NCBI GenBank assembly: GCA_964509505.1
Contig: CAZDYP010000160.1
Coordinates: 1 to 12,572 of the forward strand
Length of the DNA stretch: 12,572 nucleotides
Direction: 5' to 3'
From: CAZDYP01 sp964509505
GTDB lineage: Bacteria > Chloroflexota > Anaerolineae > JACRMK01
The notes beneath the pieces were generated by a model. The model saw nothing but the letters and a program-made list of their open reading frames with translations. It had not been told where the DNA came from and searched no databases. Position 1 is the stretch's first letter; the number at the start of each line of letters is the position of its first letter. A program made the translations under genes and the position numbers. Of this stretch, positions 1 through 7,503 are shown piece after piece.

Positions 1-2595
1 AGGCAACGGCGCAAGCAACTCGACTTGACGCGCGCGCAACTGGCACAACGCATCGGTTACTCGGTCTCAGCGCTCCGCAAGCTGGAAACGGACGAGCGCC
101 GTCCCTCCAAGCAAATCGCCGACTTGTTGGCGGAAGCATTGGACATTCCAGCGGCACAACGCGCGTTGTTTCTGCAAGTGGCGCGCGGGGAGCGGCGCGT
201 CGCGCGCTTGGGCGCGGCAACGGCGCACGCCATAGCGGAACATGCGCCGCTGCGTCCAACGTCGAACTTGCCGCTGCCTGCGACGGTGTTGGTGGGGCGT
301 GAGGTGGAGTTGATGGAACTGAGCCACTTGCTATCCGACCCACAGTGCCGCTTGCTGACGCTGGTCGGACCGGGTGGCATTGGCAAGACACGGTTGGCAA
401 TCGCGGCAGCAGCAGCGCACCGTGAAACCTTTGACAATCAGCTGTATTTTGTCGCGCTGGCAGGTGTGGACTCACCTGACCGCTTGGTGTCTGCCCTCGC
501 CGAAGCGCTAGGCTTTGCCTTCTTTGGACAGGACCCGCCCAAGCGTCAGCTGGTGAACCACTTGCGTCGTGTGGAAAGAACGCTCTTGTTGGTGCTGGAC
601 AACTTGGAACAGTTGCTGGCGCATGCGACTTCTGCCGCCGAACCAAGCGAGGCGGACACGACGAAATTTTTGGCAGACGTGTTAGCCGTCGCGCCCAATG
701 TGAAATGGCTCGTCACTTCACGCGAACGGTTGAACTTGCAGAGTGAATGGGTGTTTGAAGTGCAGGGCTTACCCGTGCCGCCTCAATCTCAAGCGGGCGA
801 GCTTGAAAACTACTCGGCGGTGGAGCTCTTTCTCCGTTGCGCGCGACGCGCCCAACAGCGTTTTACCTTGAAGCCCGCAGATGGTCCGCACCTCGCGCAC
901 ATTTGTCGGTTGGTTGATGGGATGCCGCTGGGCATCGAGTTGGCGGCGACATGGGTGCGGACGCTTTCGTGCGCCGAAATCGCACACGAGCTGACACGCA
1001 ACTTGGATTTTCTGGCGACCACCGCGCGCGATGTGCCGCAACGTCACCGCAGCTTGCGCGCAGTTTTTGATCACTCGTGGCAATGGTTGACGGACGAAGA
1101 ACGCACTGTGTTGGGGCAACTTTCGGTGTTTCGTGGCGGCTTCAGCCGCGCCGCCGCCGCGCAGGTCGCAGGCGCAACCTTGATGGTGCTCTCTGCGCTG
1201 CTGGACAAATCGCTGGTGCGGCGCGCCAGTACGCAAGCCGAGCGTTACGAGCTGCATGAACTTATCCGCCAGTATGCCGCTGCCAAACTGGCGACCGCTG
1301 TGCAGCACGACACGCAAGCGCGACATAGCAGTTATTATCTCGATTGGCTCGCGCAACGCGATGCGTCGCTACGCAGCAATCGACAGAAAGATGTGTTGCT
1401 TGAATTGACGACGGAGCTGGACAATCTGCACGCAGCTTGGGATTGGGCGGCTGCGCAACGGCAGAGCGTCCGTCTTTATCAAGCCGCGCCCACCCTGTGG
1501 TATCTGTGGGAACTACGCAGTAGCTATGCCGAAGCCGAGACAATTTTCCGCCACGCAGTCGAGACCTTGCAGGTGAGTGGGGAGACAGACGAGTCCGAAC
1601 AGCTTAGCCAGCAAATCGCCCTGTACGCCCTGACCGCACACCGCGCATTCTTTAGTTTTCGTTTGGGCAAAAGCGCCGAAGCGTATGCGACGTTGTTGGA
1701 ATGCGTTGTGCGCTTGCGCGCATACCCCGACTCCGCTGCTTTGAGTTATACGCTCTGGTATCTTGGCGTCGTGTGTTGGCTACTGGGGCGGCTAGCGGAG
1801 GCAAATGAAACCTTGCGCGAATGTCTGGCGCTTGCGCGCACGAAGGGCGAGCGCTGGTACGAGATGCTCAGCGGCTATTATTTGGGACTCGCCGTGCATG
1901 AGCAAGGCTCATATCACGAAGCACAACGCTGCTTGAGCGAGGCTTTGGCGCTCGCGCGTCAGCTGGGCGATATGCGTATGATTTCGTATGGACTGAATTT
2001 TCTCTGTCGCACGAAGCGGGCGCTCGGCGCACACGCTGAAGTCGAAGCGCTGTTGCGCGAGGGGCTGACGTTGGCGCGCGAGCTTGACGACCGCTATGGC
2101 ATCGCCATGTCACTACATGGGCTGGCGCAGACCGCTCATATACAGGGGCGACTAAACGAGGCGCACACCATGTTTGTGGAAAGCAGCGCCATGTTCAAAG
2201 CCATCGGCGATCCGTGGAGTTTGGCGCGGATCCTCTATCACCGCGGTTTAAACTCGCTGTCGTTGGATGACAGCGCTGACGCGCAAATATGTTTCCACAC
2301 GGCGCTCCAGGTGGCAACCGAGGGCAACTTCATGCCGCCCGCACTCAATGCGTTGACGGGGCTGGCGTTGGTGCAGGCGAAGCAGGGAGACGAGGCTAAG
2401 GCGTTGGAATTGGTTCTGCAGGTCCTCTCACATCCGGCCAGCGGATCCGACACGCAAGCCGTCGCCACCCCGCTGCGCGCAGAACTTGAAGCCAAGCTCA
2501 CGCCAGCACAAGCGCAAGCCGCACAAGCCGCCGTGTCCACACAAACATTTGAACAAATGGTAGCTCATATTTTGCAACACGCTGGGCGCGTGTGA
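1..2595 (+). CDS. XRE-HTH / NB-ARC / TPR STAND-type transcriptional regulator, 5' end cut off
   Basis: The reading frame is open from base 1 and ends at TGA 2593-2595, giving 864 codons. The eight codons before the TTG at 25 still read as HTH sequence (RQRRKQLD), so the true start lies left of the window. Numbering from base 1: residues about 1-65 are an XRE/Cro-type helix-turn-helix (LAQRIGYSVSALRKLE). Walker A GPGGIGKT is at 123-130 and Walker B LLLVLD at 195-200. A TSRERL sensor-like motif and the NB-ARC GMPLGIELAA motif (from 307) follow, then a winged-helix-like segment (DEERTVLGQLSVFRGGF, LHELIRQYA) and a long C-terminal alpha-helical TPR region with repeated EA-x-AL patterns. Proteins of this build are signal-sensing ATPase switches that bind DNA through the HTH; the ligand is unknown. 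No nuclease, protease or TIR effector domain is visible, so a regulatory role is more likely than an Avs-like defence role. Confidence 0.9.
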   Translation, partial: RQRRKQLDLTRAQLAQRIGYSVSALRKLETDERRPSKQIADLLAEALDIPAAQRALFLQVARGERRVARLGAATAHAIAEHAPLRPTSNLPLPATVLVGREVELMELSHLLSDPQCRLLTLVGPGGIGKTRLAIAAAAAHRETFDNQLYFVALAGVDSPDRLVSALAEALGFAFFGQDPPKRQLVNHLRRVERTLLLVLDNLEQLLAHATSAAEPSEADTTKFLADVLAVAPNVKWLVTSRERLNLQSEWVFEVQGLPVPPQSQAGELENYSAVELFLRCARRAQQRFTLKPADGPHLAHICRLVDGMPLGIELAATWVRTLSCAEIAHELTRNLDFLATTARDVPQRHRSLRAVFDHSWQWLTDEERTVLGQLSVFRGGFSRAAAAQVAGATLMVLSALLDKSLVRRASTQAERYELHELIRQYAAAKLATAVQHDTQARHSSYYLDWLAQRDASLRSNRQKDVLLELTTELDNLHAAWDWAAAQRQSVRLYQAAPTLWYLWELRSSYAEAETIFRHAVETLQVSGETDESEQLSQQIALYALTAHRAFFSFRLGKSAEAYATLLECVVRLRAYPDSAALSYTLWYLGVVCWLLGRLAEANETLRECLALARTKGERWYEMLSGYYLGLAVHEQGSYHEAQRCLSEALALARQLGDMRMISYGLNFLCRTKRALGAHAEVEALLREGLTLARELDDRYGIAMSLHGLAQTAHIQGRLNEAHTMFVESSAMFKAIGDPWSLARILYHRGLNSLSLDDSADAQICFHTALQVATEGNFMPPALNALTGLALVQAKQGDEAKALELVLQVLSHPASGSDTQAVATPLRAELEAKLTPAQAQAAQAAVSTQTFEQMVAHILQHAGRV

Positions 2596-2637
2596 GCGCG
2601 CAATAATAAAACTGAACGCGGTAAAGCAGAGCCTATG

Positions 2638-2696
2638 GGTTTCAAAAACCTTTAGGGTCTCCGCGACCATCCGTTAAGCACGTTTCAAGCGTGCTT
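2638..2696. repeat. Cluster of three small hairpins in the gap after the STAND regulator
   Basis: Three short inverted repeats follow one another: GGTTT-CAA-AAACC (2638-2650), GGTC-TCCGC-GACC (2656-2668) and AAGCACG-TTTCAAG-CGTGCTT (2676-2696, perfect 7-bp stem). They could terminate the upstream transcript or form a leader structure for the phosphatase. No clear T-run follows any of them, so intrinsic termination is not well supported. The rest of the gap 2596-2738 shows no promoter I would defend. Confidence 0.5.
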
Positions 2697-2738
2697 GGGC
2701 TGTTGAGCCTGAATAAGGCGTAGCCGAAAGGAATCTCC

Positions 2739-3512
2739 ATGTCTGAAGCGTTGCGCGCTTATCTCGACTTTGCGACAGAGACTGCCTACCTCGCAGGGCG
2801 ATTGACGCTCGGTTATTTTCAAACGGGCGTACAGCCGGATTTCAAAGCCGACGAGTCGCCGGTCACCGTCGCCGACCGCAGAGCCGAAGAGCTCATCCGC
2901 GCACGCATCGAGCAACACTATCCGCAGCACGCGCTGGTGGGTGAGGAGTTGGGCGCAAATGCGAACACCCAGGCGACGCATCGCTGGTTCATTGATCCGA
3001 TTGACGGCACGAAGGCGTTTCTACGCGGCGTGCCACTCTATGCAGTGCTATTGGGTTTAGAGATAGAAGGCATTATGCAAGTGGGCGTGGCGTATTATCC
3101 TGCGTTGAACGAGCTGTTGTGCGCTGCAACGGGCGAGGGCTGTTGGTGGAATGGGCGACGCGCGCGAGTATCAAGCGTGACCACATTGCAGCAAGCCGTC
3201 GTCGCGCACGCCGACTCCGCCAACTTCGACAAATATGGTCGCACGGCCGCGTGGGCGCGCCTTCGCGCCAGCTCGTATTTCCGCGCAGGCTGGAGCGATG
3301 CCTATGGCTATTTGCTGGTGGCGACGGGGCGCGCAGAGCTGATGCTCGACCCAATTATGAACGCTTGGGATTGCGCGCCCTTCCCGCCCATCTTGCAAGA
3401 AGCGGGCGGTTACTTCGGCGATTGGCAAGGTCACGCCACGATTTATGGCAACGAGGCGCTGGCTACTACGCGAACGCTATTGCCAGAGGTGTTGAATGTG
3501 ATAGGGGGCTGA
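2739..3512 (+). CDS. Inositol-monophosphatase family phosphatase, HisN (histidinol-phosphatase)-like
   Basis: This is a 257-residue Mg2+-dependent, Li+-sensitive-type sugar/alcohol phosphatase. Metal-site motifs are present and in order: GEE at 68-70, DPIDGT at 86-91 (followed by KAFLRG) and WDCAP at 210-214. The stretch SDAYGYLLVATGRAELMLDP (186-205) and the EAGG-x4-DW ending are typical of the HisN branch, which dephosphorylates L-histidinol phosphate, rather than of classical inositol-1-phosphatases (family knowledge). No other histidine gene is nearby, so the substrate stays open: histidinol phosphate, myo-inositol phosphate or another phosphomonoester. ATG 2739 is preceded by AAAGGA about 8 bp upstream. 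The length is normal for the family and no catalytic residue appears to be missing. Confidence 0.85.
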   Translation: MSEALRAYLDFATETAYLAGRLTLGYFQTGVQPDFKADESPVTVADRRAEELIRARIEQHYPQHALVGEELGANANTQATHRWFIDPIDGTKAFLRGVPLYAVLLGLEIEGIMQVGVAYYPALNELLCAATGEGCWWNGRRARVSSVTTLQQAVVAHADSANFDKYGRTAAWARLRASSYFRAGWSDAYGYLLVATGRAELMLDPIMNAWDCAPFPPILQEAGGYFGDWQGHATIYGNEALATTRTLLPEVLNVIGG

Positions 3513-3666
3513 GTGGAGGCTGCGGTAGGGGCAGCTGTCACGCGCATTTCAGGACAATTGACAGGTGAAACTGAACGCGAAACGTGCGATACTCACCGCA
3601 ACGAATTTTCATTGGCGCAGAGGAGTTTGTCAACCGTCTTAGCGTGGTCCCTTGAGTAAGGATCAC

Positions 3667-3675
3667 AAGGAGGTG
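3667..3675 (+). promoter_or_regulatory. Near-perfect Shine-Dalgarno of the ferredoxin gene
   Basis: AAGGAGGTG lies four bases before ATG 3680. It is the strongest ribosome binding site in the window. It fixes the ferredoxin start and suggests high expression of this small protein. The remainder of the 3513-3679 gap has no convincing promoter. Confidence 0.8.
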
Positions 3676-3679
3676 TGAG

Positions 3680-3970
3680 ATGGCTTACGTCATTAGCGAA
3701 CCGTGCATCATCAAAACGGCTTGTCAACAATGTCTCGGCACCGAGCTCTGTCCAACCGAAGCGATTCTCTCCGAGATGGGTTTTGTGTTCATTGACCCCG
3801 AGCTCTGCATCGAGTGCGGCATCTGCGAAGTCGCGTGTCCCCATGGCGTCGTACATACCGTCGAGCCCGTGTTCGTGCAAGGGCATTGGAAGAAAATGGT
3901 CACACGCAAGGAGCAATACGTGGTTGCCTTGAATAGAGCCGCAGCGGAGGCGCATCACGTTAAAGCCTAA
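3680..3970 (+). CDS. Two-cluster [Fe-S] ferredoxin (7Fe/8Fe type)
   Basis: This 96-residue soluble electron carrier has two cysteine motifs. The second is a standard CxxCxxCxxxCP at C43, C46, C49 and C53 (CIECGICEVACP). The first is irregular: C9, C15, C18 and C24-P25 (PCIIKTACQQCLGTELCP). The general plan matches 7Fe/8Fe bacterial ferredoxins (starts AYVISEPC, cf. the Azotobacter FdI type), but the first motif is longer between its outer cysteines than in the classical form. It is therefore unclear whether it holds a [3Fe-4S] or a [4Fe-4S] cluster. A C-terminal tail of about 40 residues is basic and may cover the clusters. The gene stands alone, with a strong SD upstream and an intrinsic terminator downstream. 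The redox partner cannot be read from context; the neighbouring reductase is thioredoxin reductase, not a ferredoxin reductase. Confidence 0.88.
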   Translation: MAYVISEPCIIKTACQQCLGTELCPTEAILSEMGFVFIDPELCIECGICEVACPHGVVHTVEPVFVQGHWKKMVTRKEQYVVALNRAAAEAHHVKA

Positions 3971-3990
3971 CAAGCAACCTACGTGATGCG
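3951..3990 (+). repeat. Perfect 10-bp inverted repeat spanning the ferredoxin stop codon
   Basis: CGCATCACGT (3951-3960) pairs perfectly with ACGTGATGCG (3981-3990), leaving a 20-nt loop that contains the last three codons and the TAA stop. It lies immediately before the terminator stem. It may be a 3'-end stabilising structure for a short, well-translated mRNA (inference). Confidence 0.65.
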
Positions 3991-3993
3991 ATG

Positions 3994-4046
3994 CGGAAGG
4001 CTCTTCGATACGCCCACGAGGGCGCGTTGGGGGGCCTTTCGTTTTT
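3994..4046 (+). terminator. Rho-independent terminator of the ferredoxin transcript
   Basis: An outer stem CGGAAGGC (3994-4001) pairs with GCCTTTCG (4034-4041) with one G-U wobble. It encloses an inner hairpin CGCCC-ACGA-GGGCG (4011-4024). A run of five T (4042-4046) follows directly. This separates the ferredoxin from the thioredoxin reductase gene. Confidence 0.75.
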
Positions 4047-4062
4047 ATGCTAAGGGGGTTGG

Positions 4063-4071
4063 TGGTAAAAT
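4063..4071 (+). promoter_or_regulatory. Extended -10 promoter of trxB
   Basis: TGGTAAAAT is a TGn-extended -10 (TAAAAT at 4066-4071) placed just after the ferredoxin terminator. No good -35 is seen at 16-18 bp, which is common with extended -10 elements. Transcription should start near 4078, leaving a leader of about 38 nt before ATG 4116. The CGCCC after the hexamer matches the other two promoters described in this window. Confidence 0.5.
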
Positions 4072-4115
4072 CGCCCGTGACTTTTCAACTAAAGTTCTCA
4101 GAGGCTAAACGTGAC

Positions 4116-5051
4116 ATGGAAAATGTGATTATCATTGGTTCGGGGCCCGCGGGCTTGACGGCGGCGGTTTACGCGGCGCGCGCTTTTTTGAACCCGCTCG
4201 TCATCACGGGCAATGAATTGGGCGGACAAATTGCGACGACGACCGACGTGGACAATTTCCCCGGCTTTCCCAACGGCGTCACAGGACCTGAGCTCTACGA
4301 TGCGATGCAAAAACAAGCAGAGCGTTTTGGCGCCCGCTCGATTTTTGACGAAGTGATCGAGGTGGATTTGAAGCAACATCCATTCAAAATCAAAACGACG
4401 AGCGACGAGTTCGAGACGAAAGCGCTCATCGTGGCGACCGGCGCATCGCCACGCAAATTAGGTGTGCCAGGCGAAGCAGAATTTTTGGGACGCGGCGTGT
4501 CCTATTGCGCGACCTGCGATGGCTTCTTCTTCCGCAACAAGGAAGTCATGGTCGTCGGCGGCGGCGACAGCGCCTTGCAGGAAGGCTTGTTCCTCACCAA
4601 ATTCGCCAATCGTGTGCGCATCATCCATCGCCGTGACTCATTGCGCGCGGGGCCGACGCTGCAAGAGCGCATGAAACAAAACGCGAAAATGGAAATGGTG
4701 TGGAATTCAACGATCAAAGAAATTCGCGGCAATGGCGCGGTGAGTCAGGTGCTGTTGCAAGACACACGGACGAGCGAAACACGCGCAGAAGACGTGAACG
4801 GCGTATTCGTCTATATTGGACACGAGCCGAATACGTGGCTCTTCAAAAATCAGCTCGACATGGATCACGAAGGATATCTCACCGTAGATGCGCGTTTGCA
4901 CACGAGCGTGCCCGGCGTGTTCGCCTGCGGCGAGGTCCACGACAAGGTATTCCGCCAAGCGATTGCGTCGGCGGGCTATGGCTGCATGGCTTCGATGGAA
5001 GCAGAGAAGTTCCTCGCAGAATTGGAACACAAAGGTTATCCAAGCCGATAG
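4116..5051 (+). CDS. trxB: Thioredoxin reductase (NADPH)
   Basis: This flavoprotein transfers electrons from NADPH to thioredoxin. From ATG 4116 the product is 311 residues, the usual TrxB length. FAD-binding GSGPAG is at 8-13. The redox-active pair CATC (C131, C134) is followed by D-G-F-F as in bacterial TrxB. The NADPH motif GGGDSA is at 148-153, followed by RRD and the C-terminal FACGEVHD FAD motif. An in-frame ATG at 4047 is rejected as the start because it directly follows the terminator T-run and precedes the promoter. Start 4116 gives the canonical N-terminus MENVIIIGSG and has AGAGG 11 bases upstream. No thioredoxin gene is in the window. The adjacent ferredoxin raises the question of a ferredoxin-linked reductase, but NADPH-binding features are present. 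Confidence 0.93.
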   Translation: MENVIIIGSGPAGLTAAVYAARAFLNPLVITGNELGGQIATTTDVDNFPGFPNGVTGPELYDAMQKQAERFGARSIFDEVIEVDLKQHPFKIKTTSDEFETKALIVATGASPRKLGVPGEAEFLGRGVSYCATCDGFFFRNKEVMVVGGGDSALQEGLFLTKFANRVRIIHRRDSLRAGPTLQERMKQNAKMEMVWNSTIKEIRGNGAVSQVLLQDTRTSETRAEDVNGVFVYIGHEPNTWLFKNQLDMDHEGYLTVDARLHTSVPGVFACGEVHDKVFRQAIASAGYGCMASMEAEKFLAELEHKGYPSR

Positions 5052-5180
5052 TCGCGTAGTCGCGTAGTCAAATGAGTTGCGTAATCAGCAAGCGACCAAG
5101 CGACCAAGCCACTACGTGACCAAGCGACTACTCGACCAAGCGACTACGTGACCAACTGACTAAACAACTAAGAGACTAAT
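5050..5180. repeat. Octamer (8-bp period) repeat array with inverted left arm
   Basis: From 5092 to 5179 there are eleven consecutive 8-bp units without a phase break: gcgaccaa, gcgaccaa, gccactac, gtgaccaa, gcgactac, tcgaccaa, gcgactac, gtgaccaa, ctgactaa, acaactaa, gagactaa. The left part (5050-5091) is also 8-periodic but on the other strand: agtcgcgt twice, then agtcaaat. GTAGTCGC (5056-5063) is the exact reverse complement of GCGACTAC (5124-5131, 5140-5147). The array fills the entire gap between the trxB stop codon, which it overlaps, and the hydrolase start codon. Confidence 0.85.
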
Positions 5181-5912
5181 ATGCCTACCTTGACATTGAA
5201 CGGCGAAACGATTTTCTACGCGCAACAGGGTGAGCACAGTAACGTGCCCATCGTATTTTTGCATGGCGCAGGCGGCAACCATGAACGCTGGTTGCCTGTG
5301 GTGACGGCGTTGCGTGGGGTTAATGCGTATGCTATTGACCTGCCCGCGCACGGCAAATCCACGGGACAAGGACGCGACTCTATCGCCGCTTACGCCGCTG
5401 TCGCGCTGAGCATGCTGGACGCGTGGCAATTATCATCAGCCGTGATCGCGGGTCATTCGATGGGCGGCGCAATTGCCCAATGGCTGGCGTTGCATCACCC
5501 CGCGCGCGTGCGCGGACTTGTGCTGGTCGGCACAGGCGCGCGCTTGCGTGTGCATCCAAACATCTTGCGCGCGATGCACGAAGGCACGCCAATGGACGCA
5601 GATATTTTGACGCGCCCCATAGACAACTCGCCCTATACACGCAGCACGCCTGCTGACCCGCTTGGCTACAACGATTGGTTGGCGTGCAATACATTTGATG
5701 TGATGAATCGTCTCTCGGAAATCAAATGTCCGACGCTCGTCTGTGTTGGCTCGAAAGATGATCGCACGCCGCCCAAATATGCGGCGTATCTCGCCGAGCA
5801 TATCGCGGGCGCGCGACTCGTCACCTTCGAGGGCGCGGGCCATTCGCCCATGCGCGACCAACCCGCCGAGATGGCGCAGGCGTTGCAAGCGTTTGTGGAT
5901 GCGTTCAAGTAA
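5181..5912 (+). CDS. Alpha/beta-fold hydrolase
   Basis: The 243-residue protein has the full alpha/beta hydrolase signature. The oxyanion-hole motif HGAGG is at 28-32 and the nucleophile elbow GHSMGG has Ser93. The acid is Asp193 or Asp194 (VGSKDDRTPP), and His221 lies in GAGHSP. The cap region between strands is short, as in small esterase/lactonase-like or MenH/PcaD-like members; the substrate cannot be told from sequence. The protein has no signal peptide, so it is cytoplasmic. The start at ATG 5181 abuts the octamer array and only a weak purine stretch (AAGAGA) serves as RBS. It is convergent with the sugar dehydrogenase gene. Confidence 0.85.
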   Translation: MPTLTLNGETIFYAQQGEHSNVPIVFLHGAGGNHERWLPVVTALRGVNAYAIDLPAHGKSTGQGRDSIAAYAAVALSMLDAWQLSSAVIAGHSMGGAIAQWLALHHPARVRGLVLVGTGARLRVHPNILRAMHEGTPMDADILTRPIDNSPYTRSTPADPLGYNDWLACNTFDVMNRLSEIKCPTLVCVGSKDDRTPPKYAAYLAEHIAGARLVTFEGAGHSPMRDQPAEMAQALQAFVDAFK

Positions 5913-5951
5913 ACAAGTAAACGGGGAACAAGGAACGAGGAGCTAGGGAGA
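5906..5951. repeat. Short octamer/heptamer array at the 3' end of the hydrolase gene
   Basis: caagtaaa occurs twice (5906-5913 and 5914-5921) and the hydrolase TAA stop falls inside the first copy. After two further bases come four 7-bp units: gggaaca, aggaacg, aggagct, agggaga (5924-5951). The purine-rich units resemble each other but are imperfect. Confidence 0.6.
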
Positions 5952-5971
5952 CATTATCATAATGATGATGT
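5951..5971. repeat. Odd-length AT-rich palindrome
   Basis: ACATTATCAT, one central base, then ATGATGATGT: ten paired positions with one T-G mismatch. A second small dyad, TGTGT-TG-ACACA, lies at 5979-5990. Both are in the gap between convergent genes. No function is evident; they may be protein-binding sites or part of a transcription end. Confidence 0.4.
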
Positions 5972-5992
5972 CTTCTTTTGTGTTGACACATT

Positions 5993-6077
5993 TTCAACAC
6001 GAAGGCACTAAGAACCACGAAGGACACAAAGAAAATCTCCTTGTGTCCTTCGTGCTTCTTTGAGCCTTTGTGTTGAA
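5993..6077. terminator. Large nested hairpin between convergent genes, possible bidirectional terminator
   Basis: The inner stem CACGAAGGACACAA (6016-6029) pairs perfectly over 14 bp with TTGTGTCCTTCGTG (6041-6054) around an 11-nt loop. The outer stem TTCAACACGAAGGC (5993-6006) pairs with GCCTTTGTGTTGAA (6064-6077) with one G-U wobble. The segments between the stems are only partly complementary. It ends four bases before the stop codon of the minus-strand gene, so it may end both transcripts. No strong T-run follows on either strand, hence the moderate confidence in termination. The AAGG/CACGAAGG text repeats inside the arms, so a repeat-derived origin is equally possible. Confidence 0.55.
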
Positions 6078-6081
6078 TGGG

Positions 6082-7503
6082 TTAGCGGGCAACAGCGACG
6101 ATGCGATACAACGCGCCGGCATAACCAACCGCATATAGCTCGCCTTGTTCATCTTCGCCAAATGAACTGATGGGTGTGTTCGTCGTGATGAGCTCGGTTT
6201 GCACCCATGCGCTTGCTGCGTTGCGATGCAATGACCAAAAACGCCCCGTGCAGTAATCAGCGAAGAAATATGCGCCTGTCAGCGCGGGCTGCGCGCTGCC
6301 GCGATAGACGTAACCGCCCGTGATGGAACAATCGCCTCGGCTGTGGTCGTATTCGCCGATGGGCGCGACGTACAGTGATGGCTCACATGACGAACCAATA
6401 GGGAAACAATGCTTGCCTTCCATGCGATTCCAGCCATAGTTTTCGCCGCCCTTCGAGTTAGCGGGTTGGAAGTGCACTTCCTCGTACGTGTTTTGCCCCA
6501 CATCTGCGATATACAAGTCACCCGTCGCGCGATCAAATGAATAGCGCCACGGGTTACGCAAGCCCCACGCCCAAATCTCCGGACGAAAGCCGGCGCGGTT
6601 CACAAAGGGATTGTCGGGTGGAATGCCGTAAGACGAGCCACTGTTCACATCAATCCGCAACAGTTTCGCCAGCAACGCATCGGGCTTCTGCGAGTTGCCA
6701 AATTGATCGTTGCGTCCTCCACCATCGCCCAAGCCGATGTACAAGTAACCGTCGGGACCGAACACGAGAGCGCCGCCGTTGTGATTGGCAGCGGGTTGTT
6801 TGACTTGCAAGATCATTTGCGCGCTATTGGGGTCAGCGCGATTCGCGTCCGATGAAGCTTTGTAACGCACGACAGCCGTATCGCCATTCACGTCCGTGTA
6901 GTTCACATAGAAGAAACCGTTGCTTTTGTAATTCGGATGAAAGGCGACGCCTAATAACCCGCGTTCCGATGAGCGCGAATTCACCAACGGTGTGATGTCG
7001 AGGAACGGCGTCGGCAACACAGCACCGTTGGCGACGATGCGAATTTTGCCTGCTTGCTCGACGATGAACAAGCGTCCACTCCCATCGCCGGCATGTTTGG
7101 CATCAACGGGCGAACTAAATCCGCGCACCACAGGCTCCAAGCGAATCGTCGTCTTTGCAGGGTCGAAGGTTGTGCCGCCACGCGCACGCGTCGGCGTGGC
7201 GGTCGGCGTAGTCACGCGTGTGGGCGTCGCCCGTAGAGGCGTTGCAGTAGCAGGGAGAGGCGACGGCGTGGCGGGTGGGCGCGTAGTGGTCGGTGGCAAC
7301 GCTGTCGCCGAGGCAGTAGGCAAAGGTGGTAAGCGTGTAGGGGTGTTGCTGGGTGAAGTGGTTGGCGTTGCTGGCGCGGTCGTCACCGCTGATTGTGATG
7401 GGGTCGCGGGCGCGGGTGAGGTAGTTGGTTCCGCGTTCATAGGACTACAAGCGATCAATATGCCTAACAGAGTCAATGTGAGCAAACGCATGATGAATGG
7501 CAC
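6082..7503 (-). CDS. PQQ-dependent sugar dehydrogenase-like lipoprotein (GSDH / glucose-sorbosone dehydrogenase family)
   Basis: This is an exported six-bladed beta-propeller oxidoreductase-like protein. From GTG 7503 (473 residues) the N-terminus is a lipoprotein signal (MRLLTLTLLGILIAC) with lipobox LIAC and Cys19. A linker of nearly 90 residues of Thr/Pro/Ala/Ser repeats follows, then the GSDH domain (about 118-473). Motifs seen: SERGLLGVAFHPNY, NHNGGALVFGPDGYLYIGLG (His241 at the position of the catalytic His in soluble PQQ glucose dehydrogenase, by family knowledge), LLRIDV, GLRNPWRYSFD, ENYGWNRMEG and GGYVYRG. The RBS decides the start: AGGAG (7515-7511) is 7 bases before GTG 7503, too close to TTG 7509 and rather far from ATG 7491. 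Family members oxidise aldose sugars using PQQ; some members are of unknown substrate. No PQQ synthesis genes are present here. Confidence 0.88.
   Translation of the reverse strand: MPFIMRLLTLTLLGILIACSPMNAEPTTSPAPATPSQSAVTTAPATPTTSPSNTPTRLPPLPTASATALPPTTTRPPATPSPLPATATPLRATPTRVTTPTATPTRARGGTTFDPAKTTIRLEPVVRGFSSPVDAKHAGDGSGRLFIVEQAGKIRIVANGAVLPTPFLDITPLVNSRSSERGLLGVAFHPNYKSNGFFYVNYTDVNGDTAVVRYKASSDANRADPNSAQMILQVKQPAANHNGGALVFGPDGYLYIGLGDGGGRNDQFGNSQKPDALLAKLLRIDVNSGSSYGIPPDNPFVNRAGFRPEIWAWGLRNPWRYSFDRATGDLYIADVGQNTYEEVHFQPANSKGGENYGWNRMEGKHCFPIGSSCEPSLYVAPIGEYDHSRGDCSITGGYVYRGSAQPALTGAYFFADYCTGRFWSLHRNAASAWVQTELITTNTPISSFGEDEQGELYAVGYAGALYRIVAVAR

Noticed and set aside
769..1356. Minus-strand open frame of 195 codons inside the STAND gene
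   Set aside because: The composition is that of an antisense shadow of the NB-ARC region and there are no motifs.
3558..3593. TTGACA (3558-3563) with GATACT (3588-3593) as a ferredoxin promoter
   Set aside because: The spacing is 24 bp, too long for a sigma-70-type promoter, and no better -10 lies at 16-18 bp.
4047..4115. Upstream in-frame ATG extending thioredoxin reductase by 23 residues
   Set aside because: It begins right after the terminator T-run, precedes the likely promoter and adds residues not typical of TrxB; ATG 4116 gives the canonical N-terminus.
5050..5180. CRISPR array
   Set aside because: Units are 8 bp, contiguous and imperfect, with no spacers and no cas genes nearby.
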